Shown here: positions 9,826-16,781 of the stretch, in pieces
Layout of the letters: each line of letters begins with the position of its first letter
Position numbering within the stretch: the first letter of the stretch is position 1
Assembly (NCBI GenBank): GCA_029260655.1
Contig: JAJDCU010000041.1
Span: 27,850-91,849 of the forward strand
From: Phycisphaeraceae bacterium
Lineage (GTDB): Bacteria; Planctomycetota; Phycisphaerae; Phycisphaerales; Phycisphaeraceae
Reading direction: 5' to 3'
Length of the DNA: 64,000 nucleotides
The notes under the pieces: generated by a model
What the model was told of the DNA's origin: nothing
Database searches by the model: none
What the model saw: the letters and a program-made list of their open reading frames with translations, nothing else
Program-made: the position numbers and the translations under genes

Positions 9826-10452
9826 ATGACCGCCACCGCCACCGAGCCCCCCAAACCCCAGACAGCACCTCAACGCCCGGCGTCCCTGCCTCAGGACCAC
9901 CGCGCCGAGGGGCTGACCGGCGAGAGCAGCGCCGATGAGGCCACCGCCCGCGCCGCGGGGATGCTCCCGGCGGAACTGCTTCAGCCAGGGGAGATCATCG
10001 TCCTGCTGTTAAAGCCCAGCCCGTGGTTCGTCCTGCTCGCACCGTTTCGGACACTCGCCGCCATCGTAATCGCCACGCTCATCGCCGACACCGCCGGGAC
10101 GTACCTCGCACACGGGATCAGCCGGCAGAACATTTTCCTAATCGGCGCGGCGCTGGTGCTGCTGAGGGTGTTCTGGCAGTTCCTGGAATGGCTCTCACGG
10201 GTATACGTGCTGACGGACCAGCGGGTCATCGCCGTCGCAGGGGTCCTGCGGGTCCGCGTCTTCGAGACCCCGCTGGGAAATATCCAACACACCAACCTGC
10301 TGTTTAGCCTACGTGAACGGCTGTTCGCCCTGGGCACCGTCACCTTCGCCACCGCAGGCACCGCGGTCACCGAGGCCTACTGGCTGATGCTCGCCAACCC
10401 GCTGGAAGTACATCAGAAAATCGTCCAGACACTCAAACGGTATCGGCGGTAA
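9826..10452 (+). CDS. membrane protein with bacterial PH-like (bPH2/YdbS-type) domain
   Basis: A 208-residue protein. About 60 polar, Pro/Ala-rich residues precede GEIIVLLLKPS. Two hydrophobic segments follow (around 70-90 and 100-115, the latter ending WQFLEWLSRVYVLTDQRVI). The segment YVLTDQRVIAVAGVLRVRVFETPLGNIQHTNL is the usual entry to the bPH2 (DUF304/YdbS) domain, with strands continuing to FATAGT and a C-terminal helix HQKIVQTLKRYRR. Function of this family is poorly defined. ATG 9826 is chosen as the first ATG after hpt in this frame; it lacks a strong ribosome site. It probably shares a transcript with hpt. It converges on hicB. Confidence 0.75.
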   Translation: MTATATEPPKPQTAPQRPASLPQDHRAEGLTGESSADEATARAAGMLPAELLQPGEIIVLLLKPSPWFVLLAPFRTLAAIVIATLIADTAGTYLAHGISRQNIFLIGAALVLLRVFWQFLEWLSRVYVLTDQRVIAVAGVLRVRVFETPLGNIQHTNLLFSLRERLFALGTVTFATAGTAVTEAYWLMLANPLEVHQKIVQTLKRYRR

Positions 10453-10476
10453 GCGCGCGATCGTTCTCGGTTGGAC

Positions 10477-10899
10477 TCAACTGGCTTCTTTGAGCGCCGC
10501 AGAGCGGATGTAATCTGAAATACCCCGGAAACCCTGCCGCTGGGCCGCCTCTTCCAGACGCAGCTTCTCTTCTTCTGTCACGCGGATGTTGACCTGGGCG
10601 GTGCGCTTCTCGGACGTGTTGGGCACCGGGGGTTTCTGGCCTGTCTCCAGCATGACGGCGACCGCAACAGTGAGCGCCTCGATCGTTTCGGCGGCGCACT
10701 TGGCGACCGTCTTGCCGTCCGCCATGACCATTGGCATTTCGACCGAACGACCCAGGTAGCCGACATCAGGTTCTTTCTGAATAATCAACCTGTATCCCGA
10801 GGCGATCTCCCCCGCCCGCTTCCATACACCGGCATCAAACGAGGCATCAAGTGCCCGCTTGCCCGTCTTCTTCGAGTTTTTTCTTGAGTTCACGGACAT
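10477..10899 (-). CDS. hicB: HicB-type antitoxin
   Basis: The antitoxin of a type II toxin-antitoxin pair; it should neutralise HicA and bind the operon operator. The N-terminal part has a degenerate HicB (partial RNase H-like) fold (EIASGYRLIIQKE, GYLGRSVEMP, and the helix AKCAAETIEALTVAVAVMLE). The C-terminus is a ribbon-helix-helix DNA-binding segment: QVNIRVTEEEKLRLEEAAQRQG followed by GISDYIRSAALKEAS. At 140 residues it fits longer HicBs with a DNA-binding tail. The start overlaps the end of hicA by 53 bases and has no ribosome site of its own, so translation is probably coupled to hicA. Confidence 0.87.
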   Translation of the reverse strand: MSVNSRKNSKKTGKRALDASFDAGVWKRAGEIASGYRLIIQKEPDVGYLGRSVEMPMVMADGKTVAKCAAETIEALTVAVAVMLETGQKPPVPNTSEKRTAQVNIRVTEEEKLRLEEAAQRQGFRGISDYIRSAALKEAS

Positions 10900-11053
10900 A
10901 AATGTATTTCACCTTCTGACGATGTACCGGGATACTGATCGGCGTTTCGCCATCCTTGGTGAAAATATGATGCGAGCCTCTGATCCGGCCGCATATCCAT
11001 CCGTGGGATTCAAGGAGTTTCCTGACTTCTGAGAAACGTACGTCACTGGGCAT
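10847..11053 (-). CDS. hicA: HicA-type mRNA interferase toxin
   Basis: A 68-residue toxin of the HicA family, a double-stranded-RNA-binding-fold ribonuclease that cleaves mRNA. The catalytic histidine lies in GSHHIFTK, and the fold signature RFSEVRKLLESHGW ... PVHRQKVKYIYVRELKKKLEE is complete, so the toxin looks intact. ATG 11053 is preferred because GGAG lies 7 bases upstream and the length is typical; the frame stays open to a GTG at 11185 without a ribosome site. hicA precedes hicB, the usual order, and a promoter with palindromic operator lies about 135 bases upstream. Confidence 0.9.
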   Translation of the reverse strand: MPSDVRFSEVRKLLESHGWICGRIRGSHHIFTKDGETPISIPVHRQKVKYIYVRELKKKLEEDGQAGT

Positions 11054-11070
11054 AGCTAGACTCCAAGCGT

Positions 11071-11138
11071 ACGAAAACCCTACCAGCATCCCATACATGC
11101 TAGTTCTTGCGGCCACGCAAAATACAAGGGGTTTTCGT
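11071..11138 (-). promoter_or_regulatory. structured 5' leader of hicA
   Basis: ACGAAAACCC (11071-11080) is perfectly complementary to GGGTTTTCGT (11129-11138). The helix encloses 48 bases that contain a smaller hairpin (AGCAT/ATGCT). In the hicAB transcript this helix ends about 6 bases before the hicA ribosome site (11061-11064), a position from which RNA structure could affect translation. Function is inference. Confidence 0.5.
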
Positions 11139-11194
11139 CCCGCTAGAGCCCGAGGGTAATAAAACGCTGCGTGGCCGACTTTCACCGCACTATT

Positions 11195-11222
11195 AGTATA
11201 GCACAGGCTATACGCCTGTCAA
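11195..11222 (-). promoter_or_regulatory. hicAB promoter with overlapping operators
   Basis: On the minus strand a perfect -35 TTGACA (11222-11217) and a -10 TATACT (11200-11195) are separated by 16 bases. Two overlapping inverted repeats cover the spacer: GTATAG-N6-CTATAC (11196-11213) and ACAGGC-N5-GCCTGT (11203-11219). The palindromes are the expected target for the HicB ribbon-helix-helix domain, which would block RNA polymerase. The -35 overlaps the hisD stop codon. Confidence 0.8.
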
Positions 11223-12544
11223 CCCCTGGCCCGCGCGGAGTGGGCGTGGCCGTCCAGGCCCTCGGCTTCGGCCATACGGGCGATGTGGTCGACCGCGATC
11301 TTGGGCATGCCGTCGCGGTAGGCGACCGTGCCGGCACGCTTCAGGAAGGTGTAGACGCTGACACCGCTGGTGAAGCGCGCGGTGGTGGCGGTCGGCAGGC
11401 AGTGGCTTGGGCCGGCGTAGTAGTCCCCGGCGGCGACCGGGGTGGCGTCGCCTAAGAACACCTCCCCGCCGTGGCGGACTTTCGCCAGCAGCGCGTCGGG
11501 GTCGGCGACCGCGAGGTTCACGTGCTCGGCGGCGAAACGGTTGGCGACCAACGCCGCTTCACCGATATCTTTGACCAGCACGGCGCAGGACTCGTTCTCC
11601 AACGCGCGCACGATCGCGTCTTGCCGATTGCGTTGACCGAGCTGGCTCTTCACTTTCCCAACGATCTTGTCCAGCACCTCGCGCGACCAGACGATAAGGA
11701 AACACTTGCCCGGGTCGTGCTCGGCCTGGGCGATCAGGTCCGACGCCACACGCACGGGGTCCGCGGTGTCGTCGGCGATCGTGACGATCTCGCTGGGCCC
11801 ATAGAACCCGTCGATCCCGACCGCGCCATTGACCTGCGCCTTGGCGAGTTGGCCGTAGACGTTGCCGGGCCCGGCGATCATGTCGACCGGCTCGACCGTG
11901 TCGGTCCCGAACGCCAGCGCCGCGACAGCCTCCGCGCCGCCGACGCGGTAGACCTTGTCGATCCCCAATAGATGCGCCGTCGCCAGAACGATCGGTGAGA
12001 TGTCGTGCGGCGCATCGTCATCCCCCTCGCGCCGGGTCGGCAGCGGGTGGGCGACACTGATCCGCTTGGGGTCGACGCCCGCAACGATCGCGGGGACGGC
12101 GAGCATGATAAGTGTCGAGAATAAAACCGCCGTGCCGCCGGGGACGCTCAGCCCCACGCTGTCGACCGGGGTGAAGCGCAGCCCAAGCTCCGCCCCGCCG
12201 ATCGTGATCGGGTCGACGGGCTTGGGCATGACGTGCTGCTGGTACGCGCGGACCTGATCGATAGCGGTCTTGATCGCTTGAAAAAGATCGGCATCAACAA
12301 GCTTGGACGCTCCGGCCAGCTCGCCCTGGCTGACTTGCAGGCGGTCGGGGGTGAAGCCGGGATCGCTGAACTTGCAGACGTAGCGCACCAAGGCCCGGTC
12401 CCCGTCGGCGCGTACGTCGGCGATGATATTGGACACGACCGACACGACCTCGCCGCCTGCCCCGGCGGTTGCGCGCAGCCGATCGAGACAGGCATTCAGA
12501 GCCGCCTGACCTTGCGGGGTATCGAGTTCAAAAACCGGTAGCAT
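11219..12544 (-). CDS. hisD: histidinol dehydrogenase
   Basis: Catalyses the last two steps of histidine synthesis, oxidising L-histidinol to L-histidine with two NAD+ and a zinc ion. The 441-residue length is typical. Conserved blocks are PGGTAVLFSTLIMLAVPAI, GPGNVYGQLAKAQV, GPSEIVTIADDTADP, the zinc-ligand segment AQAEHDP, and GPSHCLPTATTARFTSG with the second histidine; the C-terminal histidine of VDHIARMAEAEGL is also present. No other his gene is nearby, so it is an isolated biosynthetic gene here. The gene lies between hicAB and dprA on the same strand, with a 73-base gap from dprA. Confidence 0.96.
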   Translation of the reverse strand: MLPVFELDTPQGQAALNACLDRLRATAGAGGEVVSVVSNIIADVRADGDRALVRYVCKFSDPGFTPDRLQVSQGELAGASKLVDADLFQAIKTAIDQVRAYQQHVMPKPVDPITIGGAELGLRFTPVDSVGLSVPGGTAVLFSTLIMLAVPAIVAGVDPKRISVAHPLPTRREGDDDAPHDISPIVLATAHLLGIDKVYRVGGAEAVAALAFGTDTVEPVDMIAGPGNVYGQLAKAQVNGAVGIDGFYGPSEIVTIADDTADPVRVASDLIAQAEHDPGKCFLIVWSREVLDKIVGKVKSQLGQRNRQDAIVRALENESCAVLVKDIGEAALVANRFAAEHVNLAVADPDALLAKVRHGGEVFLGDATPVAAGDYYAGPSHCLPTATTARFTSGVSVYTFLKRAGTVAYRDGMPKIAVDHIARMAEAEGLDGHAHSARARG

Positions 12545-12617
12545 CGTGCGCCTTTTTCTCTGTGTGAAACCGACGAAGCGATCGCCGGGCCAAGCGGGGA
12601 ATTATAACAAGATGGCC

Positions 12618-13787
12618 CTATGGCGAGCGTTTTCGAGAAAACAACCCGCCCTGCCTGCTCACCGCGCCGCGGACCTCAAGCATGGTCAGCTCGGCCTGGA
12701 CGCTCTGGATCGGCAGGCCGGTCCACGCCACGAGTTGATCGAGTGAGCTGGGACCGCTTAGCGCGTCGACGATCTTCTTTTGAGCTTCTGTAAGCCCCAT
12801 GTCCTGGGTCGGCCGATCGGGTGAGTCATCATCGGTATCGCGGCCTGGTTGATTGTCCAGCCCGACCTTGAGCATCTGCCCGGCTTCGCCCAGGGCGTCC
12901 AGGACATCGCCGGGGTTGGTCACCAGGGTGGCCCAGCCCTCGCGGATGATCTTGTGGCAGCCGGCGGAGGCCTTGGCGTCGACCCGGCCGGGGACGGCCA
13001 TCAATTCGCGGTGGTGCTCCTCGACCGCCAGCCTGGCTGTGATCAACGCGCCGCTGCGCAGCGCGGCCTCGACGACCAGCACACCAAGCGACAGCCCGGA
13101 GATGATCCGGTTGCGCCTTGGGAAGTTTTCCGCCGCTGGGGGGGTCTGCATCGGGAACTCGCTGATCACCGCGCCGCGGCTGGCGTCTGGCTCGGCGATC
13201 TCATCGAACAATTCAGCGTGATCGTGCGGATACGGTTTGGCCAGGCCCGATCCGATCACGGCGATCGTCCTGCCGGCGCAGCGCAAGGCCGCGCGGTGCG
13301 CCGCGGCGTCGATCCCGCGTGCCCCCCCGCTGATGATGCACAACCCGCTTTGGGCGCAGAGGCTGGCGAACCGGTCGGCCTGCTCCCGGCCGTACTGCGA
13401 ACACTTGCGCGACCCGACGATCCCCAGGGCCAGCGCATCGTCCGCCGCGATCTCGCCACGGACCCAAAGCAGCGGCGGCGGGTCGGGGATGTGCTTTAAC
13501 AGCGTCGGGTATTCCTCATCACTCAGGCCGATCAGGTGGACGCCGTATTGCTCGATGCTCTCGCGTTCGCGCTGAACAGCATCACTTCGGAGGGTCGTAG
13601 CCAGCGCTGCGCGGAGTTGCCTGGCGCGTTGTTGACCTACCTGATTGATCTGCCCCAGTTGATTTGCCGACGCACCGAGCGTCTCGTCGGCGCTGCCGAA
13701 AGATTCGACACACCGCCGGATCGTGACGGTGCCGAACCCAGCCGTCAGCGTCAGCGCCAACAGCGCATCATGTTCTTCGGTGCGCAT
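12618..13787 (-). CDS. dprA: DNA-processing protein DprA
   Basis: The natural-transformation factor (DprA/Smf) that binds incoming single-stranded DNA and loads RecA. The 389-residue protein has an N-terminal helix-hairpin-type segment (LLALTLTAGFGTVTIRRCVE), a Rossmann-like DprA core (GIVGSRKCSQYGREQADRFA, ISGGARGIDAAAHRAAL, VIGSGLAKPYPHDHAELF, FPRRNRIISGLSLGVLVVEA, SGALITA, VPGRVDAKASAGCHKIIREG) and a C-terminal winged-helix segment. ATG 13787 begins MRTEEHDALLAL, the family N-terminus; the frame stays open far upstream into the region judged non-coding. A terminator ends 62 bases before the start codon. Competence pilus genes are not adjacent, but pseudopilins occur at 51-57 kb. Confidence 0.94.
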   Translation of the reverse strand: MRTEEHDALLALTLTAGFGTVTIRRCVESFGSADETLGASANQLGQINQVGQQRARQLRAALATTLRSDAVQRERESIEQYGVHLIGLSDEEYPTLLKHIPDPPPLLWVRGEIAADDALALGIVGSRKCSQYGREQADRFASLCAQSGLCIISGGARGIDAAAHRAALRCAGRTIAVIGSGLAKPYPHDHAELFDEIAEPDASRGAVISEFPMQTPPAAENFPRRNRIISGLSLGVLVVEAALRSGALITARLAVEEHHRELMAVPGRVDAKASAGCHKIIREGWATLVTNPGDVLDALGEAGQMLKVGLDNQPGRDTDDDSPDRPTQDMGLTEAQKKIVDALSGPSSLDQLVAWTGLPIQSVQAELTMLEVRGAVSRQGGLFSRKRSP

Positions 13788-13848
13788 CGTCGGAGTGTAG
13801 CAGGAACGATCAACCGCCTTCTTCGCGACAACGGGGACGCGGCGCAAG

Positions 13849-13878
13849 AAAAAACCCGCCCCGACGCATCGGGACGGG
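13849..13878 (-). terminator. intrinsic terminator upstream of dprA
   Basis: On the minus strand CCCGTCCCGA and TCGGGGCGGG form a 10-bp stem (one G-U pair) with a 4-base loop, followed directly by TTTTTT and CTT. It ends RNA coming from the 14203 promoter before dprA is reached, unless read through or antiterminated. Confidence 0.85.
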
Positions 13879-14203
13879 CGTAGATTGTCGGTCCGGTCGT
13901 GGGACTGCCCATCAGCCCCGTCGAGCCGCTTACCGCAGCCCACTCCGGACGCTCGTACAAAACTCGTTATCCAAAGATCACCTCCGATCAGAAAAGAACC
14001 GTTCCAGCCGTCGCCGCCCTCTGGGTCTCCGCTCGCAAAGAACGCAGGCCTAGATACGGCCGCCGGAGTTCTTCCGCCCCGTAACGTCTTGCGGGGCACC
14101 ACGCCCGTCGGCGGGAGAGACCTCCACGCCAACGCTCGGTCGGATTCGCCTGCCTTGATTCGACAGCGGGGTTGTCCCGCGCCCAACCAATCGGTTACGC
14201 CGA
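13849..14203 (-). ncRNA. candidate ~355-nt non-coding RNA or long leader
   Basis: The stretch has a promoter at its 5' end (14210-14237) and a strong intrinsic terminator at its 3' end, and no recognisable protein on that strand. Several strong local helices are visible in the minus-strand RNA: GCCCCG/CGGGGC around 14084-14100, GGCC/GGCC near 14046-14060, CCCG/CGGG, and a longer-range GGTCTC/GAGACC pair. A perfect Shine-Dalgarno GGAGGTGATC lies at about 13978-13987, followed after 6 bases by TTG and a 14-codon open frame. I see no hallmarks of tmRNA, RNase P RNA, SRP RNA or 6S RNA. Either an unassigned stable RNA or an attenuator-type leader for dprA is possible. Confidence 0.5.
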
Positions 14204-14209
14204 CAGTTA

Positions 14210-14237
14210 ATTATCGTTCAGTTGGCGGAAAGATCAA
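14210..14237 (-). promoter_or_regulatory. promoter of the non-coding unit
   Basis: On the minus strand TTGATC (14237-14232) and GATAAT (14215-14210) are spaced by 16 bases, a good sigma70-type match; a T-rich run lies just upstream. The predicted start is near 14203. No ATG-led gene follows for more than 400 bases. Confidence 0.65.
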
Positions 14238-14316
14238 TGGTTTTTTGCAAAAAAATCTGACGCGATGCCGCAAGCGGTTTTTTCTCGGCGATATCCACTT
14301 TATCGCGGTTGCCGTA

Positions 14317-14346
14317 AGAAAAACCCACGGCCAATAAGACCGTGGG
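14317..14346 (-). terminator. intrinsic terminator of the 156-residue gene
   Basis: CCCACGG and CCGTGGG (14346-14340 with 14330-14324) form a 7-bp stem with a 9-base loop, followed on the minus strand by TTTTTC. It lies 40 bases after the stop of the upstream minus-strand gene. Confidence 0.8.
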
Positions 14347-14385
14347 GCGTTTTGGTTGTTTGGGCTAATCCGCGCTATTGCGGTG

Positions 14386-14856
14386 TCAGGCGTTACCGGC
14401 CTGCTGCGCCATGAGGATCTTGTGCCGGCGCTTGATCAGGTCCATCAGGTGCTCGGTTTCTGTCACAGCCGAGGGTGTCCAGACGGCCCAGTGGATATCC
14501 ACGGCCCGCTTGGACACGCGGATGGCGTCACGGATGTACCGGTTAAGTCTTTTCAACGGGAGCTTTTCCACGGTCGCCGGCTTCAGCGGGATGCACAGCA
14601 CCGGGGTCTCGGGGTTGGGCACGAGGTAGGCCAGGGTGTCGATCAGTTTGCCATCCGTGCCGTAAAGCGAAAACTGCAGCGTCCACTTCCACGCCGAGCC
14701 GTGCCAGATGAGGGTCTGATGCACACCCGGGTAGGCGTTGATCTTCTTGATCAGGATGTCCACGACCTTGCGGCGCTGCTCCTCGATGGGGTCGAGCAAT
14801 TGCTTGACCTGAGGCTGGGACCAGCGATCTTCCCACGGGCTGCATACCTCGTACAT
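14386..14856 (-). CDS. hypothetical protein, 156 residues
   Basis: I do not recognise this family with confidence. The protein is cytosolic-looking, without signal peptide or membrane segment. It has alternating hydrophobic strands in the middle (HQTLIWHGSAWKWTLQFSLYG, LIDTLAYLVPNPETPVLCIPL) and amphipathic basic helices at both ends (DPIEEQRRKVVDILIKKIN; KRLNRYIRDAIRVSKRAVD). The strand-rich centre with a Trp-x-Trp vaguely recalls small DUF1801/DUF3788-type proteins, but this is weak. ATG 14856 is chosen; a TTG at 14913 would add 19 residues. It is a single gene with its own terminator. Confidence 0.6.
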   Translation of the reverse strand: MYEVCSPWEDRWSQPQVKQLLDPIEEQRRKVVDILIKKINAYPGVHQTLIWHGSAWKWTLQFSLYGTDGKLIDTLAYLVPNPETPVLCIPLKPATVEKLPLKRLNRYIRDAIRVSKRAVDIHWAVWTPSAVTETEHLMDLIKRRHKILMAQQAGNA

Positions 14857-15192
14857 GATAGAACTCGTTGCGGTCAATCTAGCGAACTCCTGCGTGGGGA
14901 ACCAGTCGTGCAAAGGGCTTGGTCATCGGCGGCCGGCATGCTGATCATGCCTGGGCCAATGTTTGTCCCTGCCATGAACCGACACCCACTACTACACGAC
15001 TACCCCGGGCTTAAGGTTAGGTATCATCATGTCTTAAAGGCCGATACGTCATCAAACCCAACCTGGTATTGTGTCCGGGGTCGGCAGATCAGGCTCGGAT
15101 CGGCCCCGGACAGTTTACAGATGACAGACGATCAACCATCATATCCAAACCCGAGAAAATAGCAAACGCACTCAATCTCCACTCTGACTTAA
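14857..15192. other. intergenic region with 9-bp inverted repeat
   Basis: This lies between divergent genes and is visibly less GC-rich than its surroundings. TGTCCGGGG (15072-15080) and CCCCGGACA (15104-15112) are perfectly complementary around 23 bases; no U-tract follows on either strand, so it is not a standard terminator. A 62-codon open frame at 14977 has no family resemblance and is not called. Confidence 0.55.
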
Positions 15193-15927
15193 ATGATTGA
15201 TCTATCACTACTTAGCCCTGATAGTATGCCTGATGGGCCTGATACGCGCCCGGCGGTGGTGGTGATGGCCAAAAGGCCGATCCCCGGACGCGTTAAAACA
15301 CGCCTTACCAGTAGGTTATCCCCTTTCGGTGCGGCCTGCGTCCATGCGGCGATGCTCGAGTGTGTGCTTCAGCGGACGCTCATGCACCTGCCGGGCCGGC
15401 ACATCCTGGCGCTGTGTGACACAGCAGATCACGGGCTGGAATCGACCGACCCCGGGCTTGCGGTCGCTGTTCCCCCGGGCTGGGAGGTCGTGGACCAGGG
15501 CTCCGGGGACCTGGGGATGCGTCTGGAGCACATCTGGCGGACGATCGGGCAGGGCCAAGCCGTGTTCTTCGGGGTCGACAGCCCGGATATCCCGCCCTCG
15601 GCCTTGCAAACCGTCTGGGAAGCCCTCGAGCAGGCCGACGCCGCCATCGGGCCTGTCGGGGACGGCGGGTACTGGTGCCTGACCGCCAAGCGATACGCCC
15701 CACCGCTACTCACCGGCATCGACTGGGGGACTTCAGCGGTGTACCATCAGACGCACGATGCCGCACGGGAAGCGGGCCTGACTCTCCGCGACCTGCCCCC
15801 CTGGCACGATGTAGACACGCCCGATGACCTCTTGGCGCTGAGTGAGCGCCTCACACAGGCCCGCGAGCCGGCGTTGACCCAGCTTCGATCCCGATTGGAC
15901 CCGACCGTCAAGGACCTGACCCGATGA
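15193..15927 (+). CDS. TIGR04282-type transferase (GT-A-like nucleotide-diphosphosugar transferase fold)
   Basis: A 244-residue protein of the TIGR04282 family (rSAM/selenodomain-associated transferase 1), a GT-A-like fold related to nucleotidyl- and glycosyltransferases. Family blocks are VVMAKRPIPGRVKTRL (nucleotide-binding loop with the conserved Lys-Thr-Arg), FFGVDSPDIPPSAL (DSPD metal site), IGPVGDGGYWCLTAKR (DGGYW) and the C-terminal WHDVDTPDDL (DVDTP). The substrate is not established for the family. No strong ribosome site precedes ATG 15193; an ATG 11 codons later is also possible. Its stop overlaps the start of the response-regulator gene by four bases (ATGA), so the two are translationally coupled. 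Confidence 0.85.
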   Translation: MIDLSLLSPDSMPDGPDTRPAVVVMAKRPIPGRVKTRLTSRLSPFGAACVHAAMLECVLQRTLMHLPGRHILALCDTADHGLESTDPGLAVAVPPGWEVVDQGSGDLGMRLEHIWRTIGQGQAVFFGVDSPDIPPSALQTVWEALEQADAAIGPVGDGGYWCLTAKRYAPPLLTGIDWGTSAVYHQTHDAAREAGLTLRDLPPWHDVDTPDDLLALSERLTQAREPALTQLRSRLDPTVKDLTR

Positions 15928-16490
15928 ACCGACCCGATCAGGACACCCCCCAGGCATCCGCCGGATCACCCCCCGGCTCCCCACCCGCCGACGCACCCAG
16001 CCCAAGCGACCAGGAGTTCGACCTCAGTGAATCCGTCATCCTCGTCGTCGATGACAACCAGCAGAACGTCGAACTCATCCAGGCCTACCTCGACGACCTG
16101 CCCTGCAACGTCCTCACCGCGTTCGACGGCCTCGAGGCCATCAAACTCATCGAAGACACCGACCAGCCGACCCCCGACCTGATCCTGCTGGACGTGATGA
16201 TGCCCAGGATGTCCGGCTTCGACGTCTGCAAGAAACTCAAAGACGATCCCAAAACCCGAACCATCCCGATCATGATGGTCACCGCCTTGAACGAGCTAGG
16301 CGACATCGAGCGCGGCGTCGAGTCCGGCACCGACGACTTCGTCACCAAACCCGTCAACAAGCTCGAACTGATCACCCGCGTAAAATCTCTGCTGCGCGTC
16401 CGCCACCTCAAGCGCGAACTGGACCGCACCGAAGCCTACATCAAAGACATCGAACGCATCGAAGGCCGCGGCGGCGAAGCCAACGACTGA
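15924..16490 (+). CDS. response regulator receiver protein
   Basis: A 188-residue protein with one CheY-like receiver domain (about 35-155) and no output domain. The acidic pair is in ILVVDDNQQNVE, the phospho-acceptor Asp in LILLDVMMPRMSGFDV, Thr in MMVTALNE, and the conserved Lys in FVTKPVNKLEL, so it should be phosphorylatable. The first 35 residues are Pro/Ser-rich. The last 30 form a charged coiled-coil-like helix (RHLKRELDRTEAYIKDIERI), common in PleD-type stand-alone receivers. The start overlaps the preceding transferase stop (ATGA). The cognate kinase is not in the window. Confidence 0.93.
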   Translation: MNRPDQDTPQASAGSPPGSPPADAPSPSDQEFDLSESVILVVDDNQQNVELIQAYLDDLPCNVLTAFDGLEAIKLIEDTDQPTPDLILLDVMMPRMSGFDVCKKLKDDPKTRTIPIMMVTALNELGDIERGVESGTDDFVTKPVNKLELITRVKSLLRVRHLKRELDRTEAYIKDIERIEGRGGEAND

Positions 16491-16527
16491 CACCCACCCG
16501 CCTTCCCTCCATCCCCACACTCCCCGC

Positions 16528-16551
16528 GCGAAGCGCCGCGACTTGTCGCGC
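16528..16551. repeat. REP-like palindrome (GAAGCGCCGCGACTTG type)
   Basis: GCGCGAC-like arms around ACTTG form a short hairpin. Close relatives occur at 51321, 61148 (reverse orientation) and 61234, always between genes. The core is GAAGCGCCGCGACTTGTCGC. Confidence 0.6.
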
Positions 16552-16646
16552 TCACCCCCGCCCATCCGCACCGCCCCCTCTGTCAATTTGGGCGGCCTCA
16601 TAAAAAGCTCCGGCCGCTGAAACCTCCACGGCGGGCAAGGATGGGG

Positions 16647-16695
16647 GATTCAATAGCATAAATTGCTTGAACTACCGCCGCCCGCGCGGTACCTT
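16647..16695 (+). promoter_or_regulatory. PEP-CTERM promoter module, copy A
   Basis: The conserved box GGATTCAATAGCATAAATT leads into a -35 TTGAAC (16667-16672), and TACCTT follows 17 bases later. The same arrangement occurs before the next two PEP-CTERM genes (copies at 18725 and 20771). The -10 match is poor, so an alternative sigma factor or activator is possible. Confidence 0.55.
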
Positions 16696-16781
16696 CATAC
16701 CTACCGTTTCCGCCGCCTCACATGATCCCAAGCCGACGGAACACCCGCCAGATACGATCCTTTTCACTGAAGCTACGGCAC

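Noticed and set aside
13788..14186. N-terminal extension of DprA by 133 residues
   Set aside because: The frame is open, but the region contains a promoter, a terminator and no DprA similarity; the family N-terminus begins at 13787.
14977..15162. 62-codon open frame on the plus strand
   Set aside because: No ribosome site, no family resemblance, and it contains the inverted repeat.
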